From: an uncultured bacterium
Lineage (GTDB): Bacteria; Verrucomicrobiota; Kiritimatiellia; RFP12; UBA1067
Direction of reading: 5' to 3'
Assembly (NCBI GenBank): GCA_902802945.1
Contig: CADCOC010000037.1
Coordinates: 1 to 34,213, forward strand
Length of the DNA: 34,213 nucleotides
Positions 16,239 through 23,821 of this stretch are shown piece by piece; within the stretch, counting starts at the first letter, position 1, and each line of letters opens with the position of its first letter. The translations under genes and the position numbers were made by a program. A model generated the notes under the pieces. The model was not told the DNA's origin and did not search any database. It worked only from the letters and a program-made list of their open reading frames with translations.

Positions 16239-16289
16239 TTTTCTATTTCCCGTTTCTTATTCGTTTGATGACACGAGTGGTGGATTTTT

Positions 16290-16344
16290 GCCACAAAGAT
16301 CACAAAGAACTCAAAGGCTTTATGCTCTTTGCGTTCTTTGTGGC
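16290..16344. repeat. CACAAAGA inverted repeat between two Tat-protein genes
   Basis: CACAAAGAACTCAAAG (16301-16316) pairs with CTTTGCGTTCTTTGTG (16327-16342) with one mismatch. An outer GCCACAAAGA copy (16290-16299) can also pair with TCTTTGTGGC, so two alternative stems exist. It may act as a processing or partial termination element between the cotranscribed genes. No T-run follows. Confidence 0.55.
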
Positions 16345-16361
16345 TTAATGCCCTTCGCAGT

Positions 16362-17261
16362 TCAGCAGCGGCCCTTGGACTGGAGGAACTTGAAGGACTC
16401 GGTAATCGGCATAAGCGAGTCGAAGTGACGCTCGCACTCGACCACGTACCACTTCACGCCGTCCGCGTCGGTCGCCTTGAAGAGCGCGTCCCAGGCAACG
16501 CCCACTGCGCCCTCGCCCGGCTTGCCGAGGATGGCGTCGAACTTCTTCGAGCCCATGCCGTTCTCCTTCGCATGGAGCGTGGGGGAGCGGTGCGGGTACT
16601 TGACGTACTGGATGCACGGGTTGCAGCCGGCCGCAGTCGTCCAGCCGACGTCCTGCTCCATGCACACGCTCTCGGACGTGTTGGAGAAGAAGTAGTCCCA
16701 GTAGGTCTGACCGTTGGAGAGTTTCCGCTCGAACTCGCCCTTGTGGTTGTGGAGGCCGACCTTGCAGCCGAACTTGGCGGCGGTCTCTGCTGCCGTGTTG
16801 TAGTAGTCGACGAGCATCTTCATGAAGTCGTCGAGGTTCTCTTTCTTGCCGGGGAAGTTGCCGCCGCCGGGGCAGATTATGAGGTTGTTGCCGTAGGCGA
16901 GGTTGAACTCGCAGGTTGCCTTGACCTTCTCGGGGCTGAACTCGCCGCGGCCGACGTGCGTGCCGCACGCCACGAGACCGGCGTCGTCGAGCATCTTCTT
17001 GAGCGTCTTGGCGTCGTTGCCGTAGTAGCCCGCGAACTCCACGCCCTTGTAGCCGATCTTGGCCACGTCCTTGAGCGCCTGCGCGAGGCCCACCTTGTCT
17101 ATGTACTTGCGGATAGAGTAGAGCTGCACGGCCACCTGCGTGGGCTTACCGCACCCACATCCGCATCCGCACCCGCACGAGCAGGCGCCAAAGCCCCGCG
17201 TCGCCGCCGCGGCACTCGCCGCGAACGCCGTCCCGAGGAACGCACGTCGATTCATCTGCAT
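16362..17261 (-). CDS. Tat-exported sugar phosphate isomerase/epimerase-like protein
   Basis: A 299-residue TIM-barrel protein of the xylose isomerase-like/AP endonuclease 2 superfamily. A twin-arginine signal (MNRRAFLGTAFAASAAAA) is followed directly by ACSCGCGCGCGCGKP, a run of alternating Cys and Gly not expected in the family. The barrel shows VAVQLYSIRKYI, VEFAGYYG, THVGRGEF, GLHNHKGEF, EQDVGW and VVECE, which supply the usual His/Asp/Glu metal ligands. The first ATG (17261) is favoured over the one at 17255 because GGAG sits 8 nt before it. It has its own TGGTATAAT promoter and precedes the Gfo/Idh/MocA gene. The two enzyme classes often act on the same sugar pathway. Substrate unknown. 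Confidence 0.87.
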   Translation of the reverse strand: MQMNRRAFLGTAFAASAAAATRGFGACSCGCGCGCGCGKPTQVAVQLYSIRKYIDKVGLAQALKDVAKIGYKGVEFAGYYGNDAKTLKKMLDDAGLVACGTHVGRGEFSPEKVKATCEFNLAYGNNLIICPGGGNFPGKKENLDDFMKMLVDYYNTAAETAAKFGCKVGLHNHKGEFERKLSNGQTYWDYFFSNTSESVCMEQDVGWTTAAGCNPCIQYVKYPHRSPTLHAKENGMGSKKFDAILGKPGEGAVGVAWDALFKATDADGVKWYVVECERHFDSLMPITESFKFLQSKGRC

Positions 17262-17309
17262 GTTGTCTTCTCCTGTTGGTTGATGAAAACTTTGCCGTAT
17301 GGCGCAACC

Positions 17310-17318
17310 ATTATACCA
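17310..17318 (-). promoter_or_regulatory. extended -10 promoter of the isomerase-oxidoreductase unit
   Basis: The minus strand reads TGGTATAAT, a perfect extended -10 box 49 nt upstream of the isomerase start. Confidence 0.72.
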
Positions 17319-17335
17319 CAACGGCGCGCCGCGCG

Positions 17336-18091
17336 CTAGTGGAACAAAAGAGGCCGCATGCGCTCCGTCAGGGCGACGGCCGCCGCATGGGGGACAGTCC
17401 CAGGCTCGGGGGCAGCAACGGGAATCTCCCCGCAGACGCGAAGCGTGAACGTGATAACGCGGTCGGCCACGTCCCACCAGGGCTGTCCCTTGGCGAGGAC
17501 GGGCGGCTCGCACGCAATCGTCACGCACTGTATCGGCGCGCCCGCATGTAGCGCAATCTGCGCGGCCCCTCGGTAAAGTTTCCGCTGCGGCGCGTCCGCC
17601 GGCGTGCGCGTGCCCTCGGGGAAGATCACGAGGTTGACGCCGCTCGACAGGAGAGCCTGCGCCTCGTCGAGCATGCGCTGGAGGTTGTCGTTGACGAGAA
17701 AGGCCGCATTGACTACGCGCGAGTAGAAGAAGTTGCGACCTGCCGCGGCCTTTGCGACAGCCGTCGCATTCGGTAGATACGCGAGCAGAATCACCACGTC
17801 AATCAATGACGGGTGGCTGGCCACCACAACGCACCCACGCATCGACGTTAGGCGCTCGCGGTCTTCCGTCGACATCACCACGCGAAACAGACCCGTCATG
17901 CGCCCCACGCCAACGAACAGCTTGTAGCAGCCGCGCACGAGCGCACGCATCGCTCGCTTGGCCCCGAAGAGCATCAGCGGCGGGAAGAGGATGCATCCGA
18001 GCACAAGCCCGCCCACGCCGAAGGCGAGAAAGAAGAACAGCGCCAGCACGCTGCGCGGCAAACGTATCCAAAGTCGGCGCGGCGCGTCCAT
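17336..18091 (-). CDS. lysophospholipid acyltransferase (PlsC-like)
   Basis: A 251-residue membrane-associated acyltransferase. A hydrophobic N-terminal anchor (residues 14-45) precedes the catalytic HPSLID motif (H93, D98) and the glycerophosphate-binding FPEGTRT (157-163), both diagnostic of the PlsC family. It starts 6 nt after the ketosynthase chain length factor gene, so the two are one unit. Acyltransferases of this type sit beside the same chain length factor in aryl polyene clusters, where they are thought to attach the polyene to lipid. Here the rest of such a cluster is absent. A general role in phospholipid synthesis remains possible. Confidence 0.85.
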   Translation of the reverse strand: MDAPRRLWIRLPRSVLALFFFLAFGVGGLVLGCILFPPLMLFGAKRAMRALVRGCYKLFVGVGRMTGLFRVVMSTEDRERLTSMRGCVVVASHPSLIDVVILLAYLPNATAVAKAAAGRNFFYSRVVNAAFLVNDNLQRMLDEAQALLSSGVNLVIFPEGTRTPADAPQRKLYRGAAQIALHAGAPIQCVTIACEPPVLAKGQPWWDVADRVITFTLRVCGEIPVAAPEPGTVPHAAAVALTERMRPLLFH

Positions 18092-18097
18092 GTCGGC

Positions 18098-18820
18098 TCA
18101 GCCCCGCGTAAGCGTGAACGATGCAGCCTCAAGCACGTCGGTGCGCCCGGAGAAAAACGCCTCCGCCGCATCAAATGTGACGGGCGGACACTCCACCGCG
18201 CGGAACTCCGCACGACACGGCCCGCCGGGCTCAAGCCGCACCGCAAGCGCGCACGCGCCCTGCAATGGACCGAACTCAGGCGCGTAGAACTCAGGCGTCG
18301 CCTCCTCCGCAAACACGAACACTACCGCCCCCTGGTAGGGCCCGCTCGCCGAGCGAGCCGCCGCCCCCTGCACGAGCGCCTCCAGGATCCCCGCCTCCAG
18401 CGACCGCTCGCGCGCGGCGATAGCCGTGTAGGGGGCATGGTTGTGCGTGAGCAGGGAGAAGGCTCCCGGCGCGGCATTGTGCACGGACGCGGAAAAACCG
18501 GCCGGCGACATCTCGCGGTCCGCATGGAACTGCTTCATCAGTTTCAGGGTTACGCCGATCTCGCCCCAGCGCGAGGCGAACACGACCGGCACCTCCCCTT
18601 CCGTACGCACCTGCCACGCTACCGAAAGCGCGGCGCGCTCCACGCCCGTGAGCCTCCTCCGCTCCAACGGCGGAATGAACGACACATCTGGCTTGCCACT
18701 CAAATTCGGGGTGGCACTCAAATTTGGGGTGGCGGATGTCCCATCCGCAAATGCGGTGGCGGCCGTCCCGGCCGCCACCCCCGCCCTCCACACGGCATAC
18801 CTCGCGACTGCAAAATCCAT
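18098..18820 (-). CDS. beta-ketoacyl synthase chain length factor (aryl-polyene type)
   Basis: A 240-residue protein resembling the N-terminal ketoacyl-synthase-like family found in aryl polyene gene clusters. It lacks the full catalytic triad region and works as a partner subunit. Recognisable parts are SFIPPLERRRLTGVER, PVVFASRWGEI, LMKQFHADREMSPAGFS and ASVHNAAPGAFSLLTHN. Residues 15-42 (AAGTAATAFADGTSATPNL and on) are unlike the family and are encoded by two perfect palindromes and a tandem repeat, suggesting a repeat insertion in frame. The ATG lies 4 nt after the flavodiiron stop. The acyltransferase follows. Other polyene genes are missing, so its pathway is uncertain. Confidence 0.75.
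   Translation of the reverse strand: MDFAVARYAVWRAGVAAGTAATAFADGTSATPNLSATPNLSGKPDVSFIPPLERRRLTGVERAALSVAWQVRTEGEVPVVFASRWGEIGVTLKLMKQFHADREMSPAGFSASVHNAAPGAFSLLTHNHAPYTAIAARERSLEAGILEALVQGAAARSASGPYQGAVVFVFAEEATPEFYAPEFGPLQGACALAVRLEPGGPCRAEFRAVECPPVTFDAAEAFFSGRTDVLEAASFTLTRG
18699..18779. repeat. palindromic repeats inside the chain length factor CDS
   Basis: Two perfect hairpins with TCC loops lie side by side: GCGGATG/CATCCGC (18732-18748) and an 11-bp stem GGTGGCGGCCG/CGGCCGCCACC (18755-18779). Next to them GGGGTGGCACTCAAATT is partly duplicated in tandem (18699-18732). The style matches the intergenic palindromes at 916-936. Here the element is translated in frame. Confidence 0.7.
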
Positions 18821-18824
18821 CCCG

Positions 18825-19988
18825 TTACTTCACGAGCGCGTCCGCGAGCGCGGCGATCTGCGCGCGCGAAGCCTCGTTCAAGGCGCTGCGGATCGTCACC
18901 ACAGGCTCGACGAAGGTGATGCCCTTAGAATTCGCGAACAGCCCCTTGATCGTCTTCGCGGCCGCGGGCGCCCACGTGCCGTTTTCGATGAGGGCCACCT
19001 TGCGGTTCTGGTAGTTGCGCTCGACGAGGTGTTCCACGAACGTGCGCATGAATGGGAAGCAGTCGTTGTTGTAGGTGGTCGTGGCCAGTACAAGCGTGCC
19101 GTAGCGGAACGCATCCTCGACCGTCTCTGGCATGTCGTCGCGCGCAAGGTCGGCGATGGCCACCTTAGGGCAGCCGCGCTTCATGAGTTCGTCACGCAGA
19201 AGGAACGCAGCCTCCTTCGTGTGGCCGTACACGCGCGTGTAGGCGATGCACAGGCCGGGGGACTCCACGCCGTAGGAGCTCCAGGTGTCGTACTGCTTCA
19301 CGGCGTGCGCGACCTCCTCGCCCTTCAGGACAGGGCCATGGAGCGGGCACACCGTCTGGATGTCGAGCCCGGCAGCCTTCTTCAGGAGAGCCTGGACCTG
19401 CGGACCGTACTTACCGACGATGCCGAAGTAGTAACGGCGCGCTTCGCAATCCCAGCCCTCGGGATCCTCCACGTCGTTCGCGCCGAACTTTCCGAAGCCA
19501 TCCGCGCTAAAGAGCACCTTGTCGGTCGAATCGTACGTGACGATCACTTCGGGCCAGTGGACCATCGGGGCGGACACGAACTGGAGCTTGTGCTTGCCGA
19601 GGTCGAGCACATCGCCTTCCTTCACAACCTGACGCGCGGGCGCCACGAAGGGGCCGAAGAACTGCTCCATGATCTTGAACGCCTGCGCTGAGGCGACGAC
19701 CTTCGCAGACGGATATTTCGCGAGGAAACGGTCGATGTTCGCCGAGTGGTCAGGTTCCATGTGCTGCACCACGAGGTAGTCGGGCTTGCGGCCGGCGAGC
19801 GCCGCGTCGAGGTTGGCAAGCCAGGTGCTGCCGAAGTTCTGGTCCACGGTGTCCATCACCGCCACCTTGGCGTCCAGCACCACGTAGCTGTTGTAGGCCA
19901 TGCCGCGCGGTACCACGTACTGTCCCTCGAACAGGTCGAGGTCATGGTCGTCTACGCCGATATACTTTATGTCGTTGCTGATTGTCAT
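18825..19988 (-). CDS. flavodiiron protein (FprA-type oxygen/NO reductase)
   Basis: A 387-residue A-type flavoprotein that reduces O2 to water or NO to N2O in anaerobes using an electron donor such as rubredoxin. The N-terminal metallo-beta-lactamase-like domain carries all di-iron ligands: H76, E78 and D80 in HMEPDHS, H144 in PMVHWPE, D163 in SADGFGKFG and H217 in CPLHGP. The C-terminal flavodoxin domain binds FMN (AYTRVYGHTKEAA, TTTYNND). Length is normal for the two-domain form. It points to an anaerobic host that meets oxygen. It has its own TGGTATAAT promoter and heads a unit with the ketosynthase factor and acyltransferase. Confidence 0.94.
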   Translation of the reverse strand: MTISNDIKYIGVDDHDLDLFEGQYVVPRGMAYNSYVVLDAKVAVMDTVDQNFGSTWLANLDAALAGRKPDYLVVQHMEPDHSANIDRFLAKYPSAKVVASAQAFKIMEQFFGPFVAPARQVVKEGDVLDLGKHKLQFVSAPMVHWPEVIVTYDSTDKVLFSADGFGKFGANDVEDPEGWDCEARRYYFGIVGKYGPQVQALLKKAAGLDIQTVCPLHGPVLKGEEVAHAVKQYDTWSSYGVESPGLCIAYTRVYGHTKEAAFLLRDELMKRGCPKVAIADLARDDMPETVEDAFRYGTLVLATTTYNNDCFPFMRTFVEHLVERNYQNRKVALIENGTWAPAAAKTIKGLFANSKGITFVEPVVTIRSALNEASRAQIAALADALVK

Positions 19989-20020
19989 TTCGCTATTAGC
20001 TCCTTTTTGAGACGGAGAAG

Positions 20021-20029
20021 ATTATACCA
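20021..20029 (-). promoter_or_regulatory. extended -10 promoter of the flavodiiron unit
   Basis: The minus strand reads TGGTATAAT, preceded by a run of Ts, 32 nt upstream of the flavodiiron start. AAAAGGAG lies in the leader. Confidence 0.7.
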
Positions 20030-20059
20030 AAAAAACGGTGCTGCGTGCAGTCTCGCCCG

Positions 20060-21289
20060 TCAGGTCGTGTAGTCGGCGTTGATGTGCACGTAGTCGAGCG
20101 AGAAGTCGCACGTGTAGATCGTGGAGGAGAAGTCGCCGAGGTGCAGGTCCACCGTCACCTTCAGCTCCGGCCCCTCCATTTCATGGGCGAGCTTCGCGAG
20201 CTGGGCGGCGTCCGCCACCTTCCCCTTTCGGTACGCCCAGGTCTTCCCGTAGAACACCTCGGCGGCACGATCGTCCACAACCGCCCCGGAATAGCCCACT
20301 GCCGCCAGCACGCGGCCCCAGTTGGGATCCTTGCCGAACCAGCTTGTCTTGGCGAGCGGCGACTTCGCGACGGCGCGTGCGGCACGGTCGGCGTCCCGCT
20401 GCGTCTTCGCGTGGCACACCGTCACCTCCACGTACTTCGTGGCACCCTCGCCGTCCGCCGCCATCTGCCGCGCGAGCGATACGCCCACCGCAGTGAGCGC
20501 CTCAAGAAAGGCATCGTAGTCGGGGCCGGCCTTGGCGATCGTCGCGTTCCCCGCCGCGCCGGAGGCGAGCAGGAACACGCTGTCGTTCGTCGACTCGTCG
20601 CCGTCCACCACCACGTGGTTGAAGCTCACGGCGATGGCCTGACGCAGGGCACGACGGAGCATCGCGGGCGTGATCGCGGCGTCGGTCGTAATGAAACCGA
20701 GCATCGTGGCCATGTTCGGCTCAATCATGCCCGAACCTTTGCACATGCCGCCAACCGTCACGGTGCGCCCGCCGATTTTCACCTGCACAGCGGCCTGCTT
20801 CGGTTTCGTGTCGGTGGTCATCACGGCCTTCTCGGCGGCAAGCCCCGCCTCGGGCGTCGCGGCGAGCTGCGCCGCCGCGTCCTTCATACCGGCGATGAGA
20901 CGATCCACGGGCATGCGGTGCCCGATGACGCCTGTAGATGCAACAAGCACGAGCTTCGGGTCGATGCCGAGTGCCTTTGCCGTTTCTTCGGCGCTCCGCT
21001 TCGCGTCCGCAAGACCCGGCGCGCCCGTGCAGGCGTTCGCGCAGCCACTGTTGGCAAGGATGGCCTGAATGCGGCCGCCCTTCACGACTTCACGGTCGTA
21101 CAGCACCGGCGCGGCCGCAACGGCGTTAGTCGTGAACACGGCTGCCGCCGCGCAGGGGGCGTCGGCCACCACGAGCGCCACGTCGTTGCGTCCCTTGTAT
21201 TTGATCGCCGCCGGCACGCCGGCCGCGCGGAATCCCTTCGCGGCGCACACGCCGCCTTCGATTGTCTTGACCTTCATGGACTTCTTCAC
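20060..21289 (-). CDS. argJ: glutamate N-acetyltransferase / N-acetylglutamate synthase
   Basis: A 409-residue enzyme of arginine biosynthesis that transfers the acetyl group from N-acetylornithine to glutamate. It is made as a precursor that cleaves itself before the nucleophile T195 in KGSGMIEPNMATML (184-197). Other signatures are NSGCANACTG, VASTGVIGHRMP, DGDESTNDS and DPNWGRVLAA. The start is taken as GTG at 21289, which forms a GTGA overlap with the preceding stop. An in-frame ATG at 21277 is the alternative and would remove four residues. Coupling to a secreted protein of unknown function upstream is odd for argJ. No other arg genes are in the window. Confidence 0.95.
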   Translation of the reverse strand: MKKSMKVKTIEGGVCAAKGFRAAGVPAAIKYKGRNDVALVVADAPCAAAAVFTTNAVAAAPVLYDREVVKGGRIQAILANSGCANACTGAPGLADAKRSAEETAKALGIDPKLVLVASTGVIGHRMPVDRLIAGMKDAAAQLAATPEAGLAAEKAVMTTDTKPKQAAVQVKIGGRTVTVGGMCKGSGMIEPNMATMLGFITTDAAITPAMLRRALRQAIAVSFNHVVVDGDESTNDSVFLLASGAAGNATIAKAGPDYDAFLEALTAVGVSLARQMAADGEGATKYVEVTVCHAKTQRDADRAARAVAKSPLAKTSWFGKDPNWGRVLAAVGYSGAVVDDRAAEVFYGKTWAYRKGKVADAAQLAKLAHEMEGPELKVTVDLHLGDFSSTIYTCDFSLDYVHINADYTT

Positions 21290-22593
21290 TTTCCATTCTC
21301 CATTTTACATTTGCCATTTGCCTCGGTTGCGGCGTAGGCGCGCATCTCGAAAGGTCCAAGTGCAAGGTCGAGCGTCTCTGCGCCGAAGAGACCGCCCACG
21401 CGCGCGTCCTTCGCGAGGTCGCGCGTGCGGGCTGGTACCTCCAGCTTCACGCGCGCGGGAGTCGCGCCGGTGTTGACCACGTAGAACCAGCTCATGCCCT
21501 CATACGTCGCCTGGCGCAGACGCACACCGTCAGTCCTTGTCTTGCCCTCGTCGCCGAACACGACCGCCGGCAGCGTGCGGAAAGCCTGGATGAACGAGGT
21601 GCGCGTGCCTAACCGCGCCGCGCGGCCGAATTCGCCGCGTGCGGCAAGCGCCATCGCGTCTTCCGTGCGAAGCGGGTTCGTGAGTTCGGCAAGGTCTGCG
21701 TCATCGACCACCCAAAGGGCGCGTTCGGCAAGCGCCTCTTTCATGCGCACACGCTCCTTGGCGTCGAGCATGTCCTTGCGCGCCACCCGGATGCAGATTC
21801 CGCCGAACGACTTGTGCCGCATACCGACGTCTGCAAGTCTGTCGATGCGCCGGTGGAGTTCGTGTCGTGCGGTACGCGAGGATGCGGCGTCGGCGCCGAG
21901 TTCCAGCATTGGGAACACCTTGAGACCCTCCACGTCGAACCGGGCGTACCAGGCACCGAGGTGGTCCGGCGCGCCGTCCCAGTCCGCAGGACACGCCAGC
22001 GCGTTTTCGCCAACGGCCTTCATGTCCGCCACCGTGCGGTCGACAAGATCCGCAAGGTCGTCGACGCGCTCCGGATATGCGGCGCAAAGACGAGCCACGA
22101 TGCGGCGCGGCGTCCGTTGCCGTTCCGGCTCTTGCGAGAATTCCTTGCGCCGGAGATCGCTCCAGAAGCGCACTGGGCCGCTCGGGGTCTCCGGGTCGGG
22201 CGGCTCGTGGATCTCTACTGGCGGAAGCGTACTCGCGTAGCGATTCTCGCGCGGGAACACGCGCACGGACACGTCGCCACGGAACCGAGTGCCGTCCGTC
22301 GCCCGAAGCCGATACGCGCCTGCGGCGAGGTTCACCTTCAGACGCTTCGCGCGCCCGGCGACGGGGTTTTTCCACGACAGCACGACCGCGCCGGATGCAT
22401 CGCACAGACACCAGTGAAAACCAGAGAGGTCGTCGCCATCCGGGCTCTTCGCCTTCGCCTCGACCGTGAACGACTCTCCGGCCACGCCCCACAGGCCGGT
22501 CGCGTGGATTTCAACCCCCTGCTCGCGGAGGTTGTTCGCATTCGCCGCAACGGCAAGTCCGGCGGCAAGAAAAATGGCAACAAATTTTGGCAT
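21286..22593 (-). CDS. secreted protein of unknown function
   Basis: A 435-residue protein with a clear signal peptide (MPKFVAIFLAAGLAVAANA). I do not recognise the family. Residues about 35-110 look like a beta-sandwich domain (LWGVAGESFTVEAKAKSPDG, AGAYRLRATDG). The middle is helical, with LVDRTVADMKAVGENALACP and AWYARFDVEGLKVFPMLELG, which resemble glycosidase barrel strands. The end (FYVVNTGATPARVKLEVP, LALGPFEMRAYA) resembles the beta domain that closes many glycoside hydrolases. A degenerate carbohydrate-active enzyme is possible. The last residues NGKCKMENGK are encoded by a simple AATGG-rich repeat. It overlaps argJ by 4 nt and seems to have a leaderless promoter. Confidence 0.7.
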   Translation of the reverse strand: MPKFVAIFLAAGLAVAANANNLREQGVEIHATGLWGVAGESFTVEAKAKSPDGDDLSGFHWCLCDASGAVVLSWKNPVAGRAKRLKVNLAAGAYRLRATDGTRFRGDVSVRVFPRENRYASTLPPVEIHEPPDPETPSGPVRFWSDLRRKEFSQEPERQRTPRRIVARLCAAYPERVDDLADLVDRTVADMKAVGENALACPADWDGAPDHLGAWYARFDVEGLKVFPMLELGADAASSRTARHELHRRIDRLADVGMRHKSFGGICIRVARKDMLDAKERVRMKEALAERALWVVDDADLAELTNPLRTEDAMALAARGEFGRAARLGTRTSFIQAFRTLPAVVFGDEGKTRTDGVRLRQATYEGMSWFYVVNTGATPARVKLEVPARTRDLAKDARVGGLFGAETLDLALGPFEMRAYAATEANGKCKMENGK

Positions 22594-22599
22594 GCGTCC

Positions 22600-22608
22600 A
22601 TTATACCA
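22600..22608 (-). promoter_or_regulatory. leaderless promoter of 21286-22593
   Basis: The minus strand reads TGGTATAAT, then GGACGC, then the ATG. With only 6 nt from the -10 to the start codon, transcription should begin at or next to the A of the ATG. No Shine-Dalgarno is possible. Confidence 0.65.
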
Positions 22609-22641
22609 AAATCAGGCTGAGTTTACACCACCAGACATATT

Positions 22642-22650
22642 TGGTATCAT
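22642..22650 (+). promoter_or_regulatory. leaderless promoter of the M20 peptidase gene
   Basis: TGGTATCAT is followed by 7 nt and the ATG at 22658. It diverges from the minus-strand box at 22600-22608, and the two boxes form an inverted repeat (ATACCAAA...TTTGGTAT). No Shine-Dalgarno precedes the start. Confidence 0.6.
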
Positions 22651-22657
22651 CTTCGCC

Positions 22658-23821
22658 ATGAAAAGAACCGTTCTCGCCATTCTGATTATGCCCTGCCTCG
22701 CCTTCGCGGCGCCGCAGGCAAACTCCGCCATTGATTTGGAGCTCCTGGACTCGCTCCTGCGCGTGAAAAGCGTCTCCCGCGACAAACAGAACCTGCGCAA
22801 GGCCGTCGACGTGCTGAAGACGTGGCTAGAGGCGCGCGACGTCTGCTGCGCCGTAGAGACCAATGAAAAGGGAATGGTCGCGCTGTACGCCTCCACCACG
22901 CCGGGAAAGACGCACGACTACGTGTTCGTGTCGCACGTCGACGTGGTGCCGGCGGACGACGCGATGTTCATCCCGCGCACGGAGGGCGACTGGGTGTACG
23001 CACGCGGCGCGTGCGACACGAAGGGCAACGTCGCCGTCATCGCGCAGGTGCTCGCAAACCTCGTCGGGAAGGCGTCCGTCGGCGCGATGATCGCGACTGA
23101 CGAGGAAGGCGGCAAGATCGGAACGCCGACGCCGAAGATGATGATCGACCGTGGGTACGTGCCAAAGAAGATGGTGCTCGTGGGCGACTCGGCGGGGGAG
23201 GAACCGGGACAGCTCTTCGTCGGCGAAAAGGGACACGCCATCATACGGCTCGTGGCGCACGGCAGGGGCGGACACTCCTCGCGCCCGTGGGCACTCGACA
23301 ACCCGATCTCAAAACTGTGCGAAGGATACGCCGTGTTCAAATCGGTGTGGGAGGCCGAGGCTCCCGGCACCGGCACCTGGCGCACCATTGCCTCGCCCAC
23401 CATCCTCACGGGCGGCGAAACATCGAACGTCGTTCCGGACGACGCCTCCATGACGCTCTCGTGTAGATTCACCTCCATGGGCGACTACCGTCTCATCTGC
23501 GACTGCCTGCGGCGCACGACCGGCTGCGAGGTGCAGGCGCCGAAGAAGCCCCACCGCCTTCCCGTGACAAACCGCGAGGACGACCCGGAAATCGCCGCCC
23601 TCTACAACTCCCTCCGTACCACCATCCCCAACCTGCGCCTCGGACGCATGAGCGCCGCAACCGACGCGACATACTACGTCCACCTCGGCCTGCCGATCGT
23701 GATCTTCACGGCAGACGGATGCGAGCCGCACGCATCGAGGGAGCGCGGTTCGATCTCGTCGATGAACCTCTACGCAGAAGCCCTAACGCGCCATCTGGCG
23801 ACGCTGCTTTCCATCCGGTGA
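22658..23821 (+). CDS. secreted M20-family zinc peptidase
   Basis: A 387-residue metallopeptidase of the ArgE/DapE/carboxypeptidase family with a signal peptide (MKRTVLAILIMPCLAFAAP). Zinc ligands and catalytic residues are H93 and D95 in VSHVDVVPADD, D120 in GACDTKGNVA, and E149-E150 in ATDEEGG. The dimerisation-domain signature GHAIIRLVAHGRGGHSSRP follows, and a final His is in CEPHASRERG. The start at MKRTV is chosen because it opens the signal peptide. A longer frame upstream runs through the divergent gene. An exported M20 enzyme probably trims peptides outside the cytoplasm. Its 3' end overlaps the convergent phosphatase gene by 52 nt. Confidence 0.88.
   Translation: MKRTVLAILIMPCLAFAAPQANSAIDLELLDSLLRVKSVSRDKQNLRKAVDVLKTWLEARDVCCAVETNEKGMVALYASTTPGKTHDYVFVSHVDVVPADDAMFIPRTEGDWVYARGACDTKGNVAVIAQVLANLVGKASVGAMIATDEEGGKIGTPTPKMMIDRGYVPKKMVLVGDSAGEEPGQLFVGEKGHAIIRLVAHGRGGHSSRPWALDNPISKLCEGYAVFKSVWEAEAPGTGTWRTIASPTILTGGETSNVVPDDASMTLSCRFTSMGDYRLICDCLRRTTGCEVQAPKKPHRLPVTNREDDPEIAALYNSLRTTIPNLRLGRMSAATDATYYVHLGLPIVIFTADGCEPHASRERGSISSMNLYAEALTRHLATLLSIR

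Noticed and set aside
14910..16268. 452-aa plus-strand open frame opposite the Gfo/Idh/MocA gene
   Set aside because: The minus strand encodes a full Tat-exported oxidoreductase with EKP motif. The plus frame has no recognisable motif.
20045..21337. 430-aa plus-strand open frame opposite argJ
   Set aside because: argJ on the minus strand is complete with its self-cleavage motif. The opposite frame is a His/Arg-rich shadow.
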